A DNA stretch of 64,000 nucleotides from an uncultured Faecalibacterium sp. (GCA_934511465.1 CAKSWG010000006.1:11889-75888); one strand, 5' to 3'. Counted from the stretch's first letter, positions 15,979-26,245 are shown. Numbers and translations: made by a program. The notes: generated by a model from the sequence alone, not told the origin.

Positions 15979-17334
15979 ATGGGAAAGTATTTTGGAACCG
16001 ACGGCGTGCGCGGTGTAGCGGGCGCAGACCTGACCTGTGAGCTGGCGATGAAGATCGGCCGCGGCGCTGCTGCGGTACTGACCGGAAGCACCGGCCACCG
16101 TCCGCGCATCCTCATCGGCAAGGACACCCGCCAGTCCGGTGATATGCTGGAAGCGGCCCTGACCGCAGGTCTGTGCAGCGTGGGCGCGGACGTGGAGAGC
16201 CTTGGCGTTCTGCCCACGCCTGCTGTGGCCTATCTGGTGGGCAAGTACAATGCCGACGCCGGTATTGTGATCTCGGCCTCCCACAACCCGATGGAGTTCA
16301 ACGGCATCAAGATCTTTGCCGGTACCGGCTACAAGCTGCCGGACGAGGTGGAGAACAAGATCGAAGCCTACATCGACAACGACTGCGCGGGCATCGAGCT
16401 CAAGACCGGCGCCGAGGTGGGCCGCGTGTCCAGACGCGACGACGGTTTGCAGGACTATGTGGACCACCTGTACGAGTCCGTGCATGGCGATCTGACCGGC
16501 CTGAATGTCTGCATCGACTGTGCAAACGGCGCATCCGCCGCCGTGGCGCAGAAGCTGTTCCCCCGTCTGGGCGCGAAGTGCACCTTTATCGGCGTGGACC
16601 CGGATGGCCAGAACATCAACAAGGGCGTGGGCAGCACCCACCTCGACAATCTGGAAAAGGCCGTGGTGGAAGGCGGCTTTGACTGCGGCATCGCCTTTGA
16701 CGGCGATGCCGACCGCTGCCTTGCCTGCGACGAAAAGGGGCAGGAGATCGACGGCGACAAGATCATTGCCCTGCTGGCTTTGACCATGAAGGAAAAAGGC
16801 CGTCTGGACGGTGACACCGCTGTGGTCACGGTGATGTCCAACCTCGGCTTCATCAAGTATATGGAAAGTCAGGGCATCAGCACCGAAAAGACCGCCGTGG
16901 GCGACCGCTACGTGCTGGAAAACATGCGCGAGAACGGCTACGCCATCGGCGGCGAGCAGAGCGGCCATGTGATCCTGCTGCACCATGCCACCACCGGCGA
17001 CGGTGAGCTGACCGCCGGCAAGCTGCTCAAGCTGCTGGCGGAGAGCGGCAAAAAGATGAGCGAGCTGAACGGCATCTACGCCCAGTACCCGCAGGTGCTG
17101 GTGAATGTGACCGCCAACGCCGCTCAGAAAAAAGCCTACAAAGAGGACGAAGTTCTGGCCGGTTTCATTGAGAACGAGCAGCAGAAGCTCATGGGCATGG
17201 GCCGCGTGCTGGTGCGGGTGTCCGGCACCGAGCCGAAGATCCGCGTGATGGTGGAAGGGCAGAATCTGGACGCCATCCATCGCTGCGCCGAGCGCATCGT
17301 GGATAAGGTCAACCAGCGCATTCTGGGCCAGTAA
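15979..17334 (+). CDS. glmM: Phosphoglucosamine mutase
   Basis: GlmM turns glucosamine-6-phosphate into glucosamine-1-phosphate for peptidoglycan precursors. The 451-residue protein has the active-site phosphoserine at Ser101 (SASHNPMEFNG), the metal loop DGDADRC near residue 240, the sugar loop GGEQSGH and the C-terminal phosphate loop RVSGTEPKIRVM. Length is typical. It lies 30 bases after a family A repeat. Confidence 0.97.
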   Translation: MGKYFGTDGVRGVAGADLTCELAMKIGRGAAAVLTGSTGHRPRILIGKDTRQSGDMLEAALTAGLCSVGADVESLGVLPTPAVAYLVGKYNADAGIVISASHNPMEFNGIKIFAGTGYKLPDEVENKIEAYIDNDCAGIELKTGAEVGRVSRRDDGLQDYVDHLYESVHGDLTGLNVCIDCANGASAAVAQKLFPRLGAKCTFIGVDPDGQNINKGVGSTHLDNLEKAVVEGGFDCGIAFDGDADRCLACDEKGQEIDGDKIIALLALTMKEKGRLDGDTAVVTVMSNLGFIKYMESQGISTEKTAVGDRYVLENMRENGYAIGGEQSGHVILLHHATTGDGELTAGKLLKLLAESGKKMSELNGIYAQYPQVLVNVTANAAQKKAYKEDEVLAGFIENEQQKLMGMGRVLVRVSGTEPKIRVMVEGQNLDAIHRCAERIVDKVNQRILGQ

Positions 17335-17363
17335 AAACGGATAGAAAAAGAAGGGAGGACGCT

Positions 17364-18239
17364 ATGCGCCCCGCAGATACTTGGAAAGATTATGAACTGC
17401 TGGATGCCACCGACGGCAACCGGCTGGAGCGCTGGGGTGAGACCATCCTCATCCGCCCGGACCCGCAGGTGGTGTGGAAAACGCCCAAGCAGAGCCCTCT
17501 GTGGGCAAAGGCAGATGCGGTGTACCACCGCTCCAATCAGGGCGGCGGCGAGTGGGAGTACAAGCGCCGCCTGCCCGAAAAGTGGAAGATCAGCTGCGGC
17601 GAGGGCGAGGATAAGCTCACCCTCATCGTCAGCCCCACCGGCTTCAAGCACACCGGCGTGTTCCCGGAGCAGGCCGTCAACTGGGCATGGTACGCCAAAA
17701 AGATCCGTGCCGCAGGCCGCCCGGTAAAGGTGCTGAACCTGTTCGGCTACACCGGCGGTGCCACGCTGGCCTGTGCGGCGGCAGGTGCCACCGTCTGCCA
17801 TGTGGATGCCTCCAAGGGCATCGTGGCGTGGGGCAAGGACAATGCCGTGGCAAGCGGCCTTGCCGACCGGCCCATCCGCTGGCTGGTGGACGACTGTGCC
17901 AAGTTCGTTGCCCGCGAAAAGCGCCGCGGCAACACCTACGACGGCATCATCATGGACCCGCCCAGCTACGGGCGCGGCCCCGGCGGTGAGATCTGGAAGC
18001 TGGAGGACTGCATCTACGACCTCATCAGCCAGTGCGAAGAGGTGCTGAGCGATACGCCGCTGTTTTTTGCAGTGAATAGCTACACCACCGGCCTTTCCCC
18101 GGCGGTGATGGAATATATGCTCAAGACCACGCTGGTGCCCCGCTTTGGCGGGCAGACTAGCTGCGACGAGATCGGCCTGCCGGTCTCTGCCACCGGCGGC
18201 GTGGTGCCCTGCGGCGCAACCGCCATCTGGGAAGAGTGA
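17364..18239 (+). CDS. Class I SAM-dependent methyltransferase, RlmI/RlmK-like
   Basis: The 291-residue protein has the SAM-binding motif VLNLFGYTGGATLACAAAGA near residue 120 and the catalytic motif DPPSYGRGP near residue 200, as in 23S rRNA cytosine methyltransferases and the PF10672 family. It lacks the N-terminal PUA domain of full-length RlmI. The rRNA or other target is not determined by sequence alone. It follows glmM by 29 bases with a GGGAGG site, so the two may share a transcript. Confidence 0.85.
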   Translation: MRPADTWKDYELLDATDGNRLERWGETILIRPDPQVVWKTPKQSPLWAKADAVYHRSNQGGGEWEYKRRLPEKWKISCGEGEDKLTLIVSPTGFKHTGVFPEQAVNWAWYAKKIRAAGRPVKVLNLFGYTGGATLACAAAGATVCHVDASKGIVAWGKDNAVASGLADRPIRWLVDDCAKFVAREKRRGNTYDGIIMDPPSYGRGPGGEIWKLEDCIYDLISQCEEVLSDTPLFFAVNSYTTGLSPAVMEYMLKTTLVPRFGGQTSCDEIGLPVSATGGVVPCGATAIWEE

Positions 18240-18254
18240 TATAAAAAGCAAGCG

Positions 18255-18289
18255 ATTTTCAACACCACACGCAGTGTGGTGTTGAAAAT
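18255..18289. promoter_or_regulatory. Perfect 16-bp inverted repeat before the ECF operon
   Basis: ATTTTCAACACCACAC (18255-18270) and GTGTGGTGTTGAAAAT (18274-18289) are exact reverse complements around GCA. An AT stretch follows but not a clean T run. It may end the upstream transcript or be an operator for the ECF operon. A second small stem (CCCCTTTCGGAGGGG) follows at about 18309. Confidence 0.6.
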
Positions 18290-18348
18290 AATATAGAATG
18301 GGGTACAGCCCCTTTCGGAGGGGCGCACCACCAGAAAGAGAAACACAA

Positions 18349-19188
18349 ATGGAAGAGACGATTTTAACAGCACAGAATCTGAAATTCCGCTACGACGCAG
18401 ACCAGCCCGTTTACGCACTGGACGGTGTCTCAACGGAAGTAAAGCGCGGCGAATTTGTGGCCGTGCTGGGTGCCAACGGCTGCGGCAAGTCCACTCTGGC
18501 AAAGCACTTCAACGCCATCCTGCTGCCGGAGAGCGGCAAGGTCTACGTGGAGGGCATGGACACCGCAGACGATGACAAGATCTATGATATCCGCCAGACC
18601 GTGGGTATGGTGTTCCAGAATCCGGACAACCAGATCGTTGCCACCGTGGTGGAGGAAGACGTTGCCTTTGCACTGGAAAATCTTGGCGTGCCGCCGGAGG
18701 AGATGCGCCGCCGCGTGGACGACTCCATGAAGATGGCCGGCATCTATGAGTACCGCGAGCGTGCGCCCCACAACCTTTCCGGCGGTCAGAAGCAGCGCGT
18801 TGCCATTGCGGGCGTAGTTGCCATGCGGCCGGACTGTCTGATTTTAGACGAAGCCACCGCCATGCTGGACCCCCGGGGCCGTGAGCAGGTGATGCAGACC
18901 ATCCACTACCTGAACAGGAATATGGGCATCACCGTGGTGTCCATCACCCACTACATGGAGGAAGCTGCGCAGGCAGACCGTGTGCTGGTGATGAGCAAGG
19001 GCCATGTGGTGATGGAGGGCACCCCCAAAGAGGTGTTCAGCCAGACCGAGAAGGTGCGTTCCCTGCATCTGGACGTGCCGCAGGCCGCAGAGCTGCGGGA
19101 CGAGCTGGTGAAGGCCGGCATCCCGATGCCGGAGGGCATCATCGACACCGGCGAGTGTGCACAGGCTCTGTACGAGCTGTTGCAGTAA
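18349..19188 (+). CDS. ecfA1: Energy-coupling factor transporter ATPase A1
   Basis: This 279-residue ABC ATPase is one of two motor subunits of an ECF vitamin transporter. It has Walker A GANGCGKST, the Q loop with FQNPDNQIVATVVEEDVAF, the signature LSGGQKQRVAIAG and Walker B CLILDEATAMLD. The Q-loop reading QNPDNQ is typical of EcfA1. The start at 18349 matches the conserved N-terminus; frames upstream are open but not conserved. Substrate-binding S components are not in the window, as usual for group II ECF modules shared by several vitamins. Confidence 0.95.
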   Translation: MEETILTAQNLKFRYDADQPVYALDGVSTEVKRGEFVAVLGANGCGKSTLAKHFNAILLPESGKVYVEGMDTADDDKIYDIRQTVGMVFQNPDNQIVATVVEEDVAFALENLGVPPEEMRRRVDDSMKMAGIYEYRERAPHNLSGGQKQRVAIAGVVAMRPDCLILDEATAMLDPRGREQVMQTIHYLNRNMGITVVSITHYMEEAAQADRVLVMSKGHVVMEGTPKEVFSQTEKVRSLHLDVPQAAELRDELVKAGIPMPEGIIDTGECAQALYELLQ

Positions 19189-19203
19189 GGGGGGCGGACG
19201 CAA

Positions 19204-20124
19204 ATGGCAGATATCATCAAAGTAGAACATCTGAGCTACGTCTACAACCCCGGCATGCCCAACGCGGTCACTGCGCTGGACGACGTGAGCTTTACCGTAG
19301 AAGAGGGCGACTTTGTGGGCATCATCGGGGCCACCGGCTCCGGCAAGAGCACCCTCATTACCCACATGAACGGCCTGAACAAGCCCACCAGCGGCAAAAT
19401 CTACATCGATGGCCGCGACCTGTGGGCCGACCCGGAAAAGATCCGGGAGTTCCGCTTCCTCACCGGTCTGGTGTTCCAGTATCCGGAATACCAGCTGTTC
19501 GAGGAGACCTGCTACAAGGACATCGCGTTCGGCCCCAAGAACATGGGTCTGGACGAAGCCGAGATCGACCGCCGCGTGCATGAAGCCGCCGATTTCGTGG
19601 GCCTTGACCCAGCCCTTTTGGAGCGCAGCCCCTTTGAGCTGTCCGGCGGCCAGAAGCGCCGTGTCGCCGTGGCGGGCGTCATGGCCATGAAGCCCCGCAT
19701 CCTTGTGCTGGACGAGCCTGCCGCCGGTCTGGACCCGGAGGGACGGGACGACATCCTGAGCGAAGTAAAGGAATACCACAAAAAGACCGGCACCACCGTG
19801 CTGCTGGTGTCCCACAGCATGGAGGACATTGCCAAGTATGCCAACCGTGTTCTCGTGATGAGCAACAAGAAAATTGCCATGTACGACACGGTGGAAAAAG
19901 TCTTTGCCCGCGCTCCGGAGCTGCTGGAGCTGGGCCTTTCCGTGCCGCAGGTGACGAAAATCTTCCTCAAGCTGCGGGAGATGGGGGTGGATGTGCCCGC
20001 CGATGTGTACACCGTCCCCTATGCGGTCAAGATGATCCTGGAAGCCAAGCGCCGCCGGGAGGCAGGCGAGAGTCTTGTGCTCCCGCGGGAAGCAAAGCAG
20101 AAAGGAGGTGCTGCCGGATGCTGA
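19204..20124 (+). CDS. ecfA2: Energy-coupling factor transporter ATPase A2
   Basis: The 306-residue second ATPase of the module has Walker A GATGSGKST, the characteristic Q loop FQYPEYQLFEETCYKDIAFG, the signature LSGGQKRRVAVAG and Walker B ILVLDEPAAGLD. It starts 15 bases after ecfA1, and its last codons overlap the start of ecfT by seven bases, which points to translational coupling. Confidence 0.96.
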   Translation: MADIIKVEHLSYVYNPGMPNAVTALDDVSFTVEEGDFVGIIGATGSGKSTLITHMNGLNKPTSGKIYIDGRDLWADPEKIREFRFLTGLVFQYPEYQLFEETCYKDIAFGPKNMGLDEAEIDRRVHEAADFVGLDPALLERSPFELSGGQKRRVAVAGVMAMKPRILVLDEPAAGLDPEGRDDILSEVKEYHKKTGTTVLLVSHSMEDIAKYANRVLVMSNKKIAMYDTVEKVFARAPELLELGLSVPQVTKIFLKLREMGVDVPADVYTVPYAVKMILEAKRRREAGESLVLPREAKQKGGAAGC

Positions 20125-20933
20125 GAGATATCACCATTGGCCAGCACTTCCCGGGCAACAGTCTGGTGCACCGGTTCGACCCGCGCCTGAAGCTGGTGCT
20201 GACCATCGCCTATATCGTGCTGCTGTTTGCAGCCTCCAATCCGCTGGGCCTTACCCTTTCCATCCTGTTTCTGGCAGTGATGTACCGGGTGGCAAAGATC
20301 CCCGGCAAAATGATCCTGAAGAGCCTGAAGCCCATCCTGCCCATCGTGGTGTTCACGGCGGTGCTCAACCTGTTCTTTGTGTCGGGCGAGGGCGAACCGC
20401 TGGTGCATATCGGGTTTTTGACCATTTATGCCGAGGGCGTGCGCTATGCGGTGCTGATGGCGGTGCGCGTCATGGCGCTCATCGCGGGCACCAGCCTGCT
20501 CACCTACACCACCAGCCCCATCGTGCTCACGGACGCCATCGAGCAGCTGCTCAAGCCGCTGGGCAAACTGCACTTCCCGGTGCATGAGCTGGCCATGATG
20601 ATGAGCATTGCCCTGCGCTTCATCCCCACCCTCATTGAGGAGACGGATAAAATCATGAACGCCCAGAAGGCCCGCGGTGCCCAGCTGGACACCGGTAAGA
20701 TGACAGACCGGGTCAAGGCCCTGGTGCCGGTGCTCATCCCGCTGTTCATTTCGGCCTTCCGCCGCGCGGACGAGCTGGCCATGGCCATGGAATGCCGCTG
20801 CTACCGGGGCGGCGACGGCCGCACCCGCCTGAAGGTGCTGCGCTGCGAAAAGCAGGATTATATCGATCTGGCCGTGTGCATCGCCTGCTTTGCAGTGATC
20901 CTTGCCTCCCGGCTGGTGTTCCCGAATTTTTAA
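20118..20933 (+). CDS. ecfT: Energy-coupling factor transporter transmembrane protein T
   Basis: EcfT is the membrane scaffold that joins the two ATPases to exchangeable S components. The 271-residue protein has about five or six membrane helices and the coupling helices with the two Ala-Arg-Gly-type motifs, visible as QKARGAQLD and AMECRCYRGGDGRT (the second deviates to CRCYRG). It is the last gene of the ecfA1-A2-T operon and is followed five bases later by a family A repeat. Confidence 0.95.
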   Translation: MLRDITIGQHFPGNSLVHRFDPRLKLVLTIAYIVLLFAASNPLGLTLSILFLAVMYRVAKIPGKMILKSLKPILPIVVFTAVLNLFFVSGEGEPLVHIGFLTIYAEGVRYAVLMAVRVMALIAGTSLLTYTTSPIVLTDAIEQLLKPLGKLHFPVHELAMMMSIALRFIPTLIEETDKIMNAQKARGAQLDTGKMTDRVKALVPVLIPLFISAFRRADELAMAMECRCYRGGDGRTRLKVLRCEKQDYIDLAVCIACFAVILASRLVFPNF

Positions 20934-20938
20934 AGAGG

Positions 20939-21104
20939 GACCCTCTCAGGCGCTTGCGCGCCAGCTCCCCCGAAGGGGGGAGCTTTATGCGCTATAAAGG
21001 GGAAAATGTACTTCTGTTGAAAAGAACAAACTTTATCGTCCGCAGAACAAAAGCTCCCCCTTTGGGGGAGCTGGCAATGCCGGAAGGCATTGACTGAGAG
21101 GGTT
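20939..21104 (+). repeat. Dispersed repeat family A, long copy
   Basis: It begins GACCCTCTCAGGCGCTTGCG five bases past the ecfT stop and ends GACTGAGAGGGTT eight bases before the truA start. The two GGGGGAGCT/AGCTCCCCC hairpins are kept, with a longer AT-rich centre. Its GAGAGGG end is the only ribosome-site-like sequence for truA. Confidence 0.85.
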
Positions 21105-21111
21105 TTAAACT

Positions 21112-21858
21112 ATGAACTTTTTACTGACCCTTGCCTACGACGGCACCAATTACTGCGGCTTTCAGGTGCAGCCCAACGGGCGCAGCGTGGCCGCTGTGTT
21201 TCAGGACGCGCTGGAAGCGGTGCTGGGCTCCCGGCCCGACATCAAGGGCTGCAGCCGCACCGATGCGGGGGTGCATGCGCTGGGCTTCCGGCTCAACTTC
21301 CACGCCGATACCCGCATCCCGGCGGCAAAGCTGCCGCTGGCGCTGAACCAGCATCTGCCGCCGGACATCCGGGTGCTGGATGCGCAGCCGGTGCCGGAGG
21401 ACTTCCACGCCCGGTACGCGGCCCACACCAAGACCTACCTCTACCGCATCCACAATCACCCCATCGACTCGCCTTTTGACGCGGCGTATTACACCCGGGT
21501 GCCCCGGCATCTGGACGAAGCAAGGATGCAGCAGGCAGCGCAGCAGTTCGTGGGCAGGCACGATTTTCTGGCCCTGTGCGCGGCAGGCAGTTCTGCCGCA
21601 GCCCATGGCGACACGGTGCGCACCATCACGGATTGTCATGTTGCCCGCAAGGGGGACGAGATCGACATTGAAGTGACCGCCGATGGCTACCTTTATAATA
21701 TGGTGCGCATTCTGGCGGGCACTTTGTGCGAAGCGGGCGCAGGCCGGCTGGACCCGGCGGAGATCCCCGCCATTCTGGCAAGCCGCGACCGCAGCCGCGC
21801 CGGGCCGACCCTGCCCGCCAAAGGCCTGTTTTTAAAATGTGTGGAGTATGATCTGTAA
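21112..21858 (+). CDS. truA: tRNA pseudouridine(38-40) synthase
   Basis: TruA converts uridines in the tRNA anticodon arm to pseudouridine. The 248-residue protein has the start LAYDGTNYCGFQVQPNG, the catalytic aspartate in GCSRTDAGVHALG (about residue 52) and the C-terminal YNMVRILAGTL. It usually follows ecfT in Firmicutes, as here. The only plausible ribosome site, GAGAGGG, is the tail of the preceding repeat. Confidence 0.96.
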   Translation: MNFLLTLAYDGTNYCGFQVQPNGRSVAAVFQDALEAVLGSRPDIKGCSRTDAGVHALGFRLNFHADTRIPAAKLPLALNQHLPPDIRVLDAQPVPEDFHARYAAHTKTYLYRIHNHPIDSPFDAAYYTRVPRHLDEARMQQAAQQFVGRHDFLALCAAGSSAAAHGDTVRTITDCHVARKGDEIDIEVTADGYLYNMVRILAGTLCEAGAGRLDPAEIPAILASRDRSRAGPTLPAKGLFLKCVEYDL

Positions 21859-21870
21859 GGAGAACCATCC

Positions 21871-23103
21871 ATGAGCAAAATTCGCCGCGGCGACCATTCC
21901 AGCGAAGGGGAGCCGCTTTCTGCCGGGCGCGTCGAATATCTGGAAGCCGCCCGGGCCCGGGTGCGCACACGGCGCATCCGCCGCACCGTCATCATCGTAG
22001 CGGTGCTGACCATCCTTGTCCTGTTTGCCACCGGCGCGGTGGGTTCCTCCATCGCGCGGGCAAAGGATCTGGTGGATACAGCTGTCATCGCGCTGGCCCC
22101 GGCGTCCGGCTGGCCGCAGCAGACCGGCATCACCGACCCGGACACGGTGCAGCAGCTTTCCGGTGCCTTTGTGGAGATGGGCGGGGACAGCTGTGCTGTT
22201 TACAGCATGAACGGCACCCGGCTCAACAGCATCCAGAGCGGCTACGCCCGCCCGGCCATTGCAGCCGGCAAGACCCGCTTTGTGCTGTACAACCGCTCCG
22301 GCAGTGAGCTGCGGGTGGAAAGCCGCACCCAGAACCTTTACACCAAGACCATGGACAGCACCATCTACCTGTGCGCCGTGGCAGACGCCGGGCAGGTGGC
22401 TGTTGTGACCGACAATGCCGACAGCGCGGCAGCGCTGACCGTTTACAATTCCAGCATGCAGCAGCAGCTGGTCTGGAACCTGACCAGCGAGCAGGGCGTA
22501 CCCCTGCGCATGGCGTTTTCGCCGGACAGCCGCCGCCTTGCAGCAGCTGCTGTGACGGCAGCGGGCGGGCAGCTGACCACCAACCTGTATGCGCTGCCCC
22601 TTGCACAGGGCGACCCGGTGCTGCTGAGCACCGAGAATAGTGTGCCCCAGTGGATGGGCTGGCTGTCCAACGGCTTTCTGCTGGTGATCTACGAGAACCG
22701 CGCCGTGCTGTACAACACCACCGGCGGCAGCATCGGCGAGCGTGCCAGCTATGACTTTGGCGGCAGCACCCTCGTCAGCGTGTCTGCCGAAAACAATGGT
22801 GTGGCCCTGCTGCTGAGCAATGGCCAGACCAGCACGGCGGTGCTGCTGGACGGGGAGCTGACCGTGGGTTACAGCGGCAGCGTGCTCTCGGCCAGCCAGA
22901 TCATCCGGGCAAAGAACGATGGCTTCTACCTGCTCACCGACAGCACGGTGGAACGCTTCAACAATGTGGGCGAGTTCCAGTGGAGCCAGCCGCTTTCGGC
23001 CCGGCCCCGGGCACTGGTCGAGGGCAGGCAGATCTTGGTGTTCACCGGCAATACGGTGCAGGTGCTCACGCCGCCGGAGCAGGCAGCTTCCAGCGGACAG
23101 TGA
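21871..23103 (+). CDS. DUF5711-type single-pass protein with beta-propeller-like ectodomain
   Basis: The 410-residue protein has a basic cytoplasmic N-terminus, one membrane helix (about residues 39-60) and a long extracellular part with repeated beta-strand blocks that resembles a PQQ/WD40-like propeller. It fits the DUF5711 family of Firmicutes, of unknown function. It starts 12 bases after truA and is followed by a CvpA-type gene and clpE, all on the same strand. Confidence 0.7.
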   Translation: MSKIRRGDHSSEGEPLSAGRVEYLEAARARVRTRRIRRTVIIVAVLTILVLFATGAVGSSIARAKDLVDTAVIALAPASGWPQQTGITDPDTVQQLSGAFVEMGGDSCAVYSMNGTRLNSIQSGYARPAIAAGKTRFVLYNRSGSELRVESRTQNLYTKTMDSTIYLCAVADAGQVAVVTDNADSAAALTVYNSSMQQQLVWNLTSEQGVPLRMAFSPDSRRLAAAAVTAAGGQLTTNLYALPLAQGDPVLLSTENSVPQWMGWLSNGFLLVIYENRAVLYNTTGGSIGERASYDFGGSTLVSVSAENNGVALLLSNGQTSTAVLLDGELTVGYSGSVLSASQIIRAKNDGFYLLTDSTVERFNNVGEFQWSQPLSARPRALVEGRQILVFTGNTVQVLTPPEQAASSGQ

Positions 23104-23178
23104 CTTTTTTAGGTGGGAAATCATGCGGAAATAGCACTCTTGCGGGGAAAGTGATAAAAATAACAGGGAAAACAAGGT

Positions 23179-23874
23179 ATGTTCAAGAATCCGTCATTTC
23201 TTTTTGATATGATATGCACTGTAGTATGGGTGATCCTGATGGTGCGCTATGCGCGCAAGGGCTTTCTTGCGTCCATGGTGGGGCTGGTGGGCAATCTGCT
23301 CAGCCTGCTGGGTGCCCACCAGCTTTCCGCCGCCTGTGCCGGATGGGTGTTCGAGCACATGCTGGCCGGCGGCTTCCGCACCCAGATCGCCGCCAGCATC
23401 GCCGCAGGCGGTGCGGTGGACCTTTCCGGCATTGCGGAAAAGTATGCAGGCTTTCTGCCCGCCAGCTTCCGGGCGTCCATCGTGGCGGCCTGCGAGCGCT
23501 CCATTGGGGCCGTTCTGGCCGACAATGCCGTGGTGCTGGCCGATTCCATTGTGGAGAATGTGCTGCAGCCCCTGCTCACGCCGGTGATCACACTGGTGCT
23601 GTTCTTCCTGTTCTACGCGCTTCTGCGCCTGCTGGTGAGTATGCTGGTCACGGTGCTGGGCCTTGTGAACAAGCTGCCGGTCATCGGCACGGTGAACCGC
23701 GGCCTTGGCTGGCTGGTGGGAGCCGGTACGGCACTGCTGGATGTCTATCTGGTGCTGTGCATCCTGTGGGGCCTCATCGTGATCACAGGCGGCAGCCTGA
23801 ATGTGCTCAACGATACGGTGATGAGCACGAGCCTTTACTACAAAATCTTCAATCTCTTCAACCCTTTCCTGTAA
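23179..23874 (+). CDS. CvpA family membrane protein
   Basis: The 231-residue protein has four or so membrane helices, beginning FDMICTVVWVILMVRYARKGFLAS and ending with helices around IGTVNRGLGWLVGAGTALLDVYL, the conserved CvpA core. CvpA proteins are linked to colicin V production in E. coli and to envelope integrity more broadly. The exact role is unknown. It starts 75 bases after the DUF5711 gene. Confidence 0.8.
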   Translation: MFKNPSFLFDMICTVVWVILMVRYARKGFLASMVGLVGNLLSLLGAHQLSAACAGWVFEHMLAGGFRTQIAASIAAGGAVDLSGIAEKYAGFLPASFRASIVAACERSIGAVLADNAVVLADSIVENVLQPLLTPVITLVLFFLFYALLRLLVSMLVTVLGLVNKLPVIGTVNRGLGWLVGAGTALLDVYLVLCILWGLIVITGGSLNVLNDTVMSTSLYYKIFNLFNPFL

Positions 23875-23898
23875 AGGGTTTTGAATAAAGGAGGAACT

Positions 23899-26202
23899 AT
23901 GCTCTGTATTCGATGCCAGAAACGTCCGGCGATCATCTTCATCCAGCGGATGGATGGCGGTCAGATGAAGCAGGAGGGCTACTGCCTGCACTGCGCACGG
24001 GAACTGCACATCAAGCCGGTGGATGATCTGATGAAGCAATTCGGCATGTCGGATCAGGACCTCGATAACATGGAGAGCCGCATGGAAAGCATGATGGAGG
24101 AAATGGGGGACTCGAACCCGCTCTCCATGATGATGAACATGGCAAACGGCGGCGAGGACGCCGACCCGGACAGCATGGACGAGGATCTTGTGCCCGGCAG
24201 CAATGCCACCTTCCCGCTGGGCTTTACCAGCAGCGAAAAGAAGGACGGCGATAAGAAAGCCAAGAACGGCAAAAAGCCGCCCAAGCGCAAATTTCTGGAT
24301 ACCTATTGCGAGAACCTCACCCGCAAGGCCCGGGAAGGCAAGCTGGATGATATCATTGGCCGCGACCGCGAAATTTACCGCACCATCCAGATCTTGAGCC
24401 GCCGCCAGAAGAACAACCCCTGCCTCATCGGCGAAGCCGGTGTGGGCAAGACCGCCATTGCCGAGGGCATTGCGGAGCGCATTGCCAAGGGGGATGTGCC
24501 CATCGGCTTGAAGGATAAGGAGATCTATCTGCTGGACCTCACCAGCCTTGTGGCAGGCACCCAGTTCCGCGGCCAGTTCGAGCAGCGGGTCAAGGGCCTG
24601 CTGAGCGAGGTGAAGGCCGCAGGCAACGTGATTTTGTTCATCGACGAGATCCACACCATCACCTCTGCCGGTGAGAGCGAGGGTGCCATGAACGCGGGCA
24701 ACATCTTAAAGCCCGCCCTCTCCCGCGGGGAAATTCAGGTCATCGGTGCCACCACCTTCAACGAATACCGCAAGTACATCGAAAAAGATCAGGCGCTGGA
24801 GCGCCGCTTCCAGCCTGTGCGGGTGGAGGAGCCCAGCGTGGCCGATACCCTTGCCGTGATGAACGGCATCAAGCACTACTACGAGCAGCACCATCATGTG
24901 CAGGTGCCCGCCGATGTGCTTTCGGCCACCGTCACCCTGAGCGAACGGTATATCACTGACCGCTATCTGCCGGACAAGGCCATCGACCTGCTGGACGAAG
25001 CCTGCGCCTGCTGCAATCTGGCCCACCCGGTCATTTCTGAGTACCTTGGAATGCAGAAGGAGCTGGACGAGCTCAAACAGGAAGAAGCCGAGATGGAGAA
25101 TGCGGATGTGAACGAGCCCATCGACTACGAGCGCGTGGCCGAGCGCAAGACCCGCATTGCAAAGCTGGAAGCAGACCTGCCCGCAAAGCAGGCCGCTGCC
25201 AGCGAGATCCAGGTGACCATGGACGATGTGGCCAAGGTCATCGAGCTGTGGACCGGCATCCCGGCGGTGAAGATCCGCGAGACCGAGTTCGCGAAGCTGG
25301 CAAACCTTGAGGGCGAGCTGAAAAAGAAGATCATCGGGCAGGACGAGGCCGTGCATCTGGTGGCGCAGGCCATCAAGCGCAGCCGCGCCGACCTTTCGGG
25401 CCGCCGCCGTCCCGCCAGCTTCATCTTTGTGGGCCCCACCGGCGTGGGCAAGACCGAGCTGGTCAAGCAGCTGGCAAATCAGCTGTTCGACGGCCCCGAT
25501 CCGCTCATCCGTCTGGACATGAGCGAGTATATGGAAAAATACGCGGTGTCCCGCATGATCGGTTCGCCTCCGGGCTATGTGGGCTACGAGGAGGCCGGTC
25601 AGCTCACCGAGAAGGTACGCCGCCGCCCCTACAGCGTGGTGCTGTTCGACGAGATCGAAAAGGCACACCCGGATGTGATGAACATTCTGCTGCAGATTCT
25701 GGACGAGGGCAAGATCAACGATGCGCAGGGCCGCACGGTGGACTTCTCCAACACGGTCATCTGCATGACCTCCAACGCCGGCAGCAGTGATCAGTCCACC
25801 GGCGGGCTTGGCTTCAACAAGAGTGAGGAACAGCTCAGCGAGGAAAAGACCCGCAAGGCGCTGGCCCAGTTCCTGCGGCCGGAGTTCCTTGGCCGCGTGG
25901 ATGAAGTGATTGCCTTCAAGCCTTTGACGGAACAGACCCTGCAGGGCATCGCCGCCCTGATGCTGGACGAGTACAAGCCCGGCATGGAGGCCAAGGGCAT
26001 CGCTTACAGCTACACCCCGGCAGCGCTCAAGGCACTGGTGCAAAAGAGTCAGGGTGGCAAGTTCGGCGCCCGCGACCTGCGCCGCGTGATCCGCAAGGCG
26101 GTGGAAGACCCCGCCGCCGAGCGCCTGATCGATGGCAGCCTTGCTTCCGGCGGCACCCTTGTGGTGGATGCCGATGAAAACGGCGAAATTATCTTGAAGT
26201 AA
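23899..26202 (+). CDS. clpE: ClpE-type AAA+ ATPase with N-terminal zinc finger
   Basis: The 767-residue protein starts with a CX2CX22CX2C zinc finger (Cys3, Cys6, Cys29, Cys32), as described for ClpE, in place of the Clp N repeats of ClpC. It has two AAA+ modules, with Walker A at GEAGVGKTA and GPTGVGKTE, a UVR-like coiled segment between them (about residues 385-440), and the sequence [17 protein letters not shown] in D2. ClpE unfolds proteins for ClpP and handles aggregated protein in Firmicutes. The ATG at 23899 has an AAAGGAGG site. A strong terminator follows. An operon with truA is possible. No CtsR gene is in the window. Confidence 0.9.
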   Translation: MLCIRCQKRPAIIFIQRMDGGQMKQEGYCLHCARELHIKPVDDLMKQFGMSDQDLDNMESRMESMMEEMGDSNPLSMMMNMANGGEDADPDSMDEDLVPGSNATFPLGFTSSEKKDGDKKAKNGKKPPKRKFLDTYCENLTRKAREGKLDDIIGRDREIYRTIQILSRRQKNNPCLIGEAGVGKTAIAEGIAERIAKGDVPIGLKDKEIYLLDLTSLVAGTQFRGQFEQRVKGLLSEVKAAGNVILFIDEIHTITSAGESEGAMNAGNILKPALSRGEIQVIGATTFNEYRKYIEKDQALERRFQPVRVEEPSVADTLAVMNGIKHYYEQHHHVQVPADVLSATVTLSERYITDRYLPDKAIDLLDEACACCNLAHPVISEYLGMQKELDELKQEEAEMENADVNEPIDYERVAERKTRIAKLEADLPAKQAAASEIQVTMDDVAKVIELWTGIPAVKIRETEFAKLANLEGELKKKIIGQDEAVHLVAQAIKRSRADLSGRRRPASFIFVGPTGVGKTELVKQLANQLFDGPDPLIRLDMSEYMEKYAVSRMIGSPPGYVGYEEAGQLTEKVRRRPYSVVLFDEIEKAHPDVMNILLQILDEGKINDAQGRTVDFSNTVICMTSNAGSSDQSTGGLGFNKSEEQLSEEKTRKALAQFLRPEFLGRVDEVIAFKPLTEQTLQGIAALMLDEYKPGMEAKGIAYSYTPAALKALVQKSQGGKFGARDLRRVIRKAVEDPAAERLIDGSLASGGTLVVDADENGEIILK

Positions 26203-26205
26203 ACA

Positions 26206-26245
26206 AAAAAGCCCCTGCATCCGTTTTGGAATGCAGGGGCTTTTC
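26206..26245. terminator. Terminator after clpE
   Basis: AAAAAGCCCCTGCAT and ATGCAGGGGCTTTT form a long stem around a short loop. It lies between clpE and a leftward gene and can serve both strands. Confidence 0.9.
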
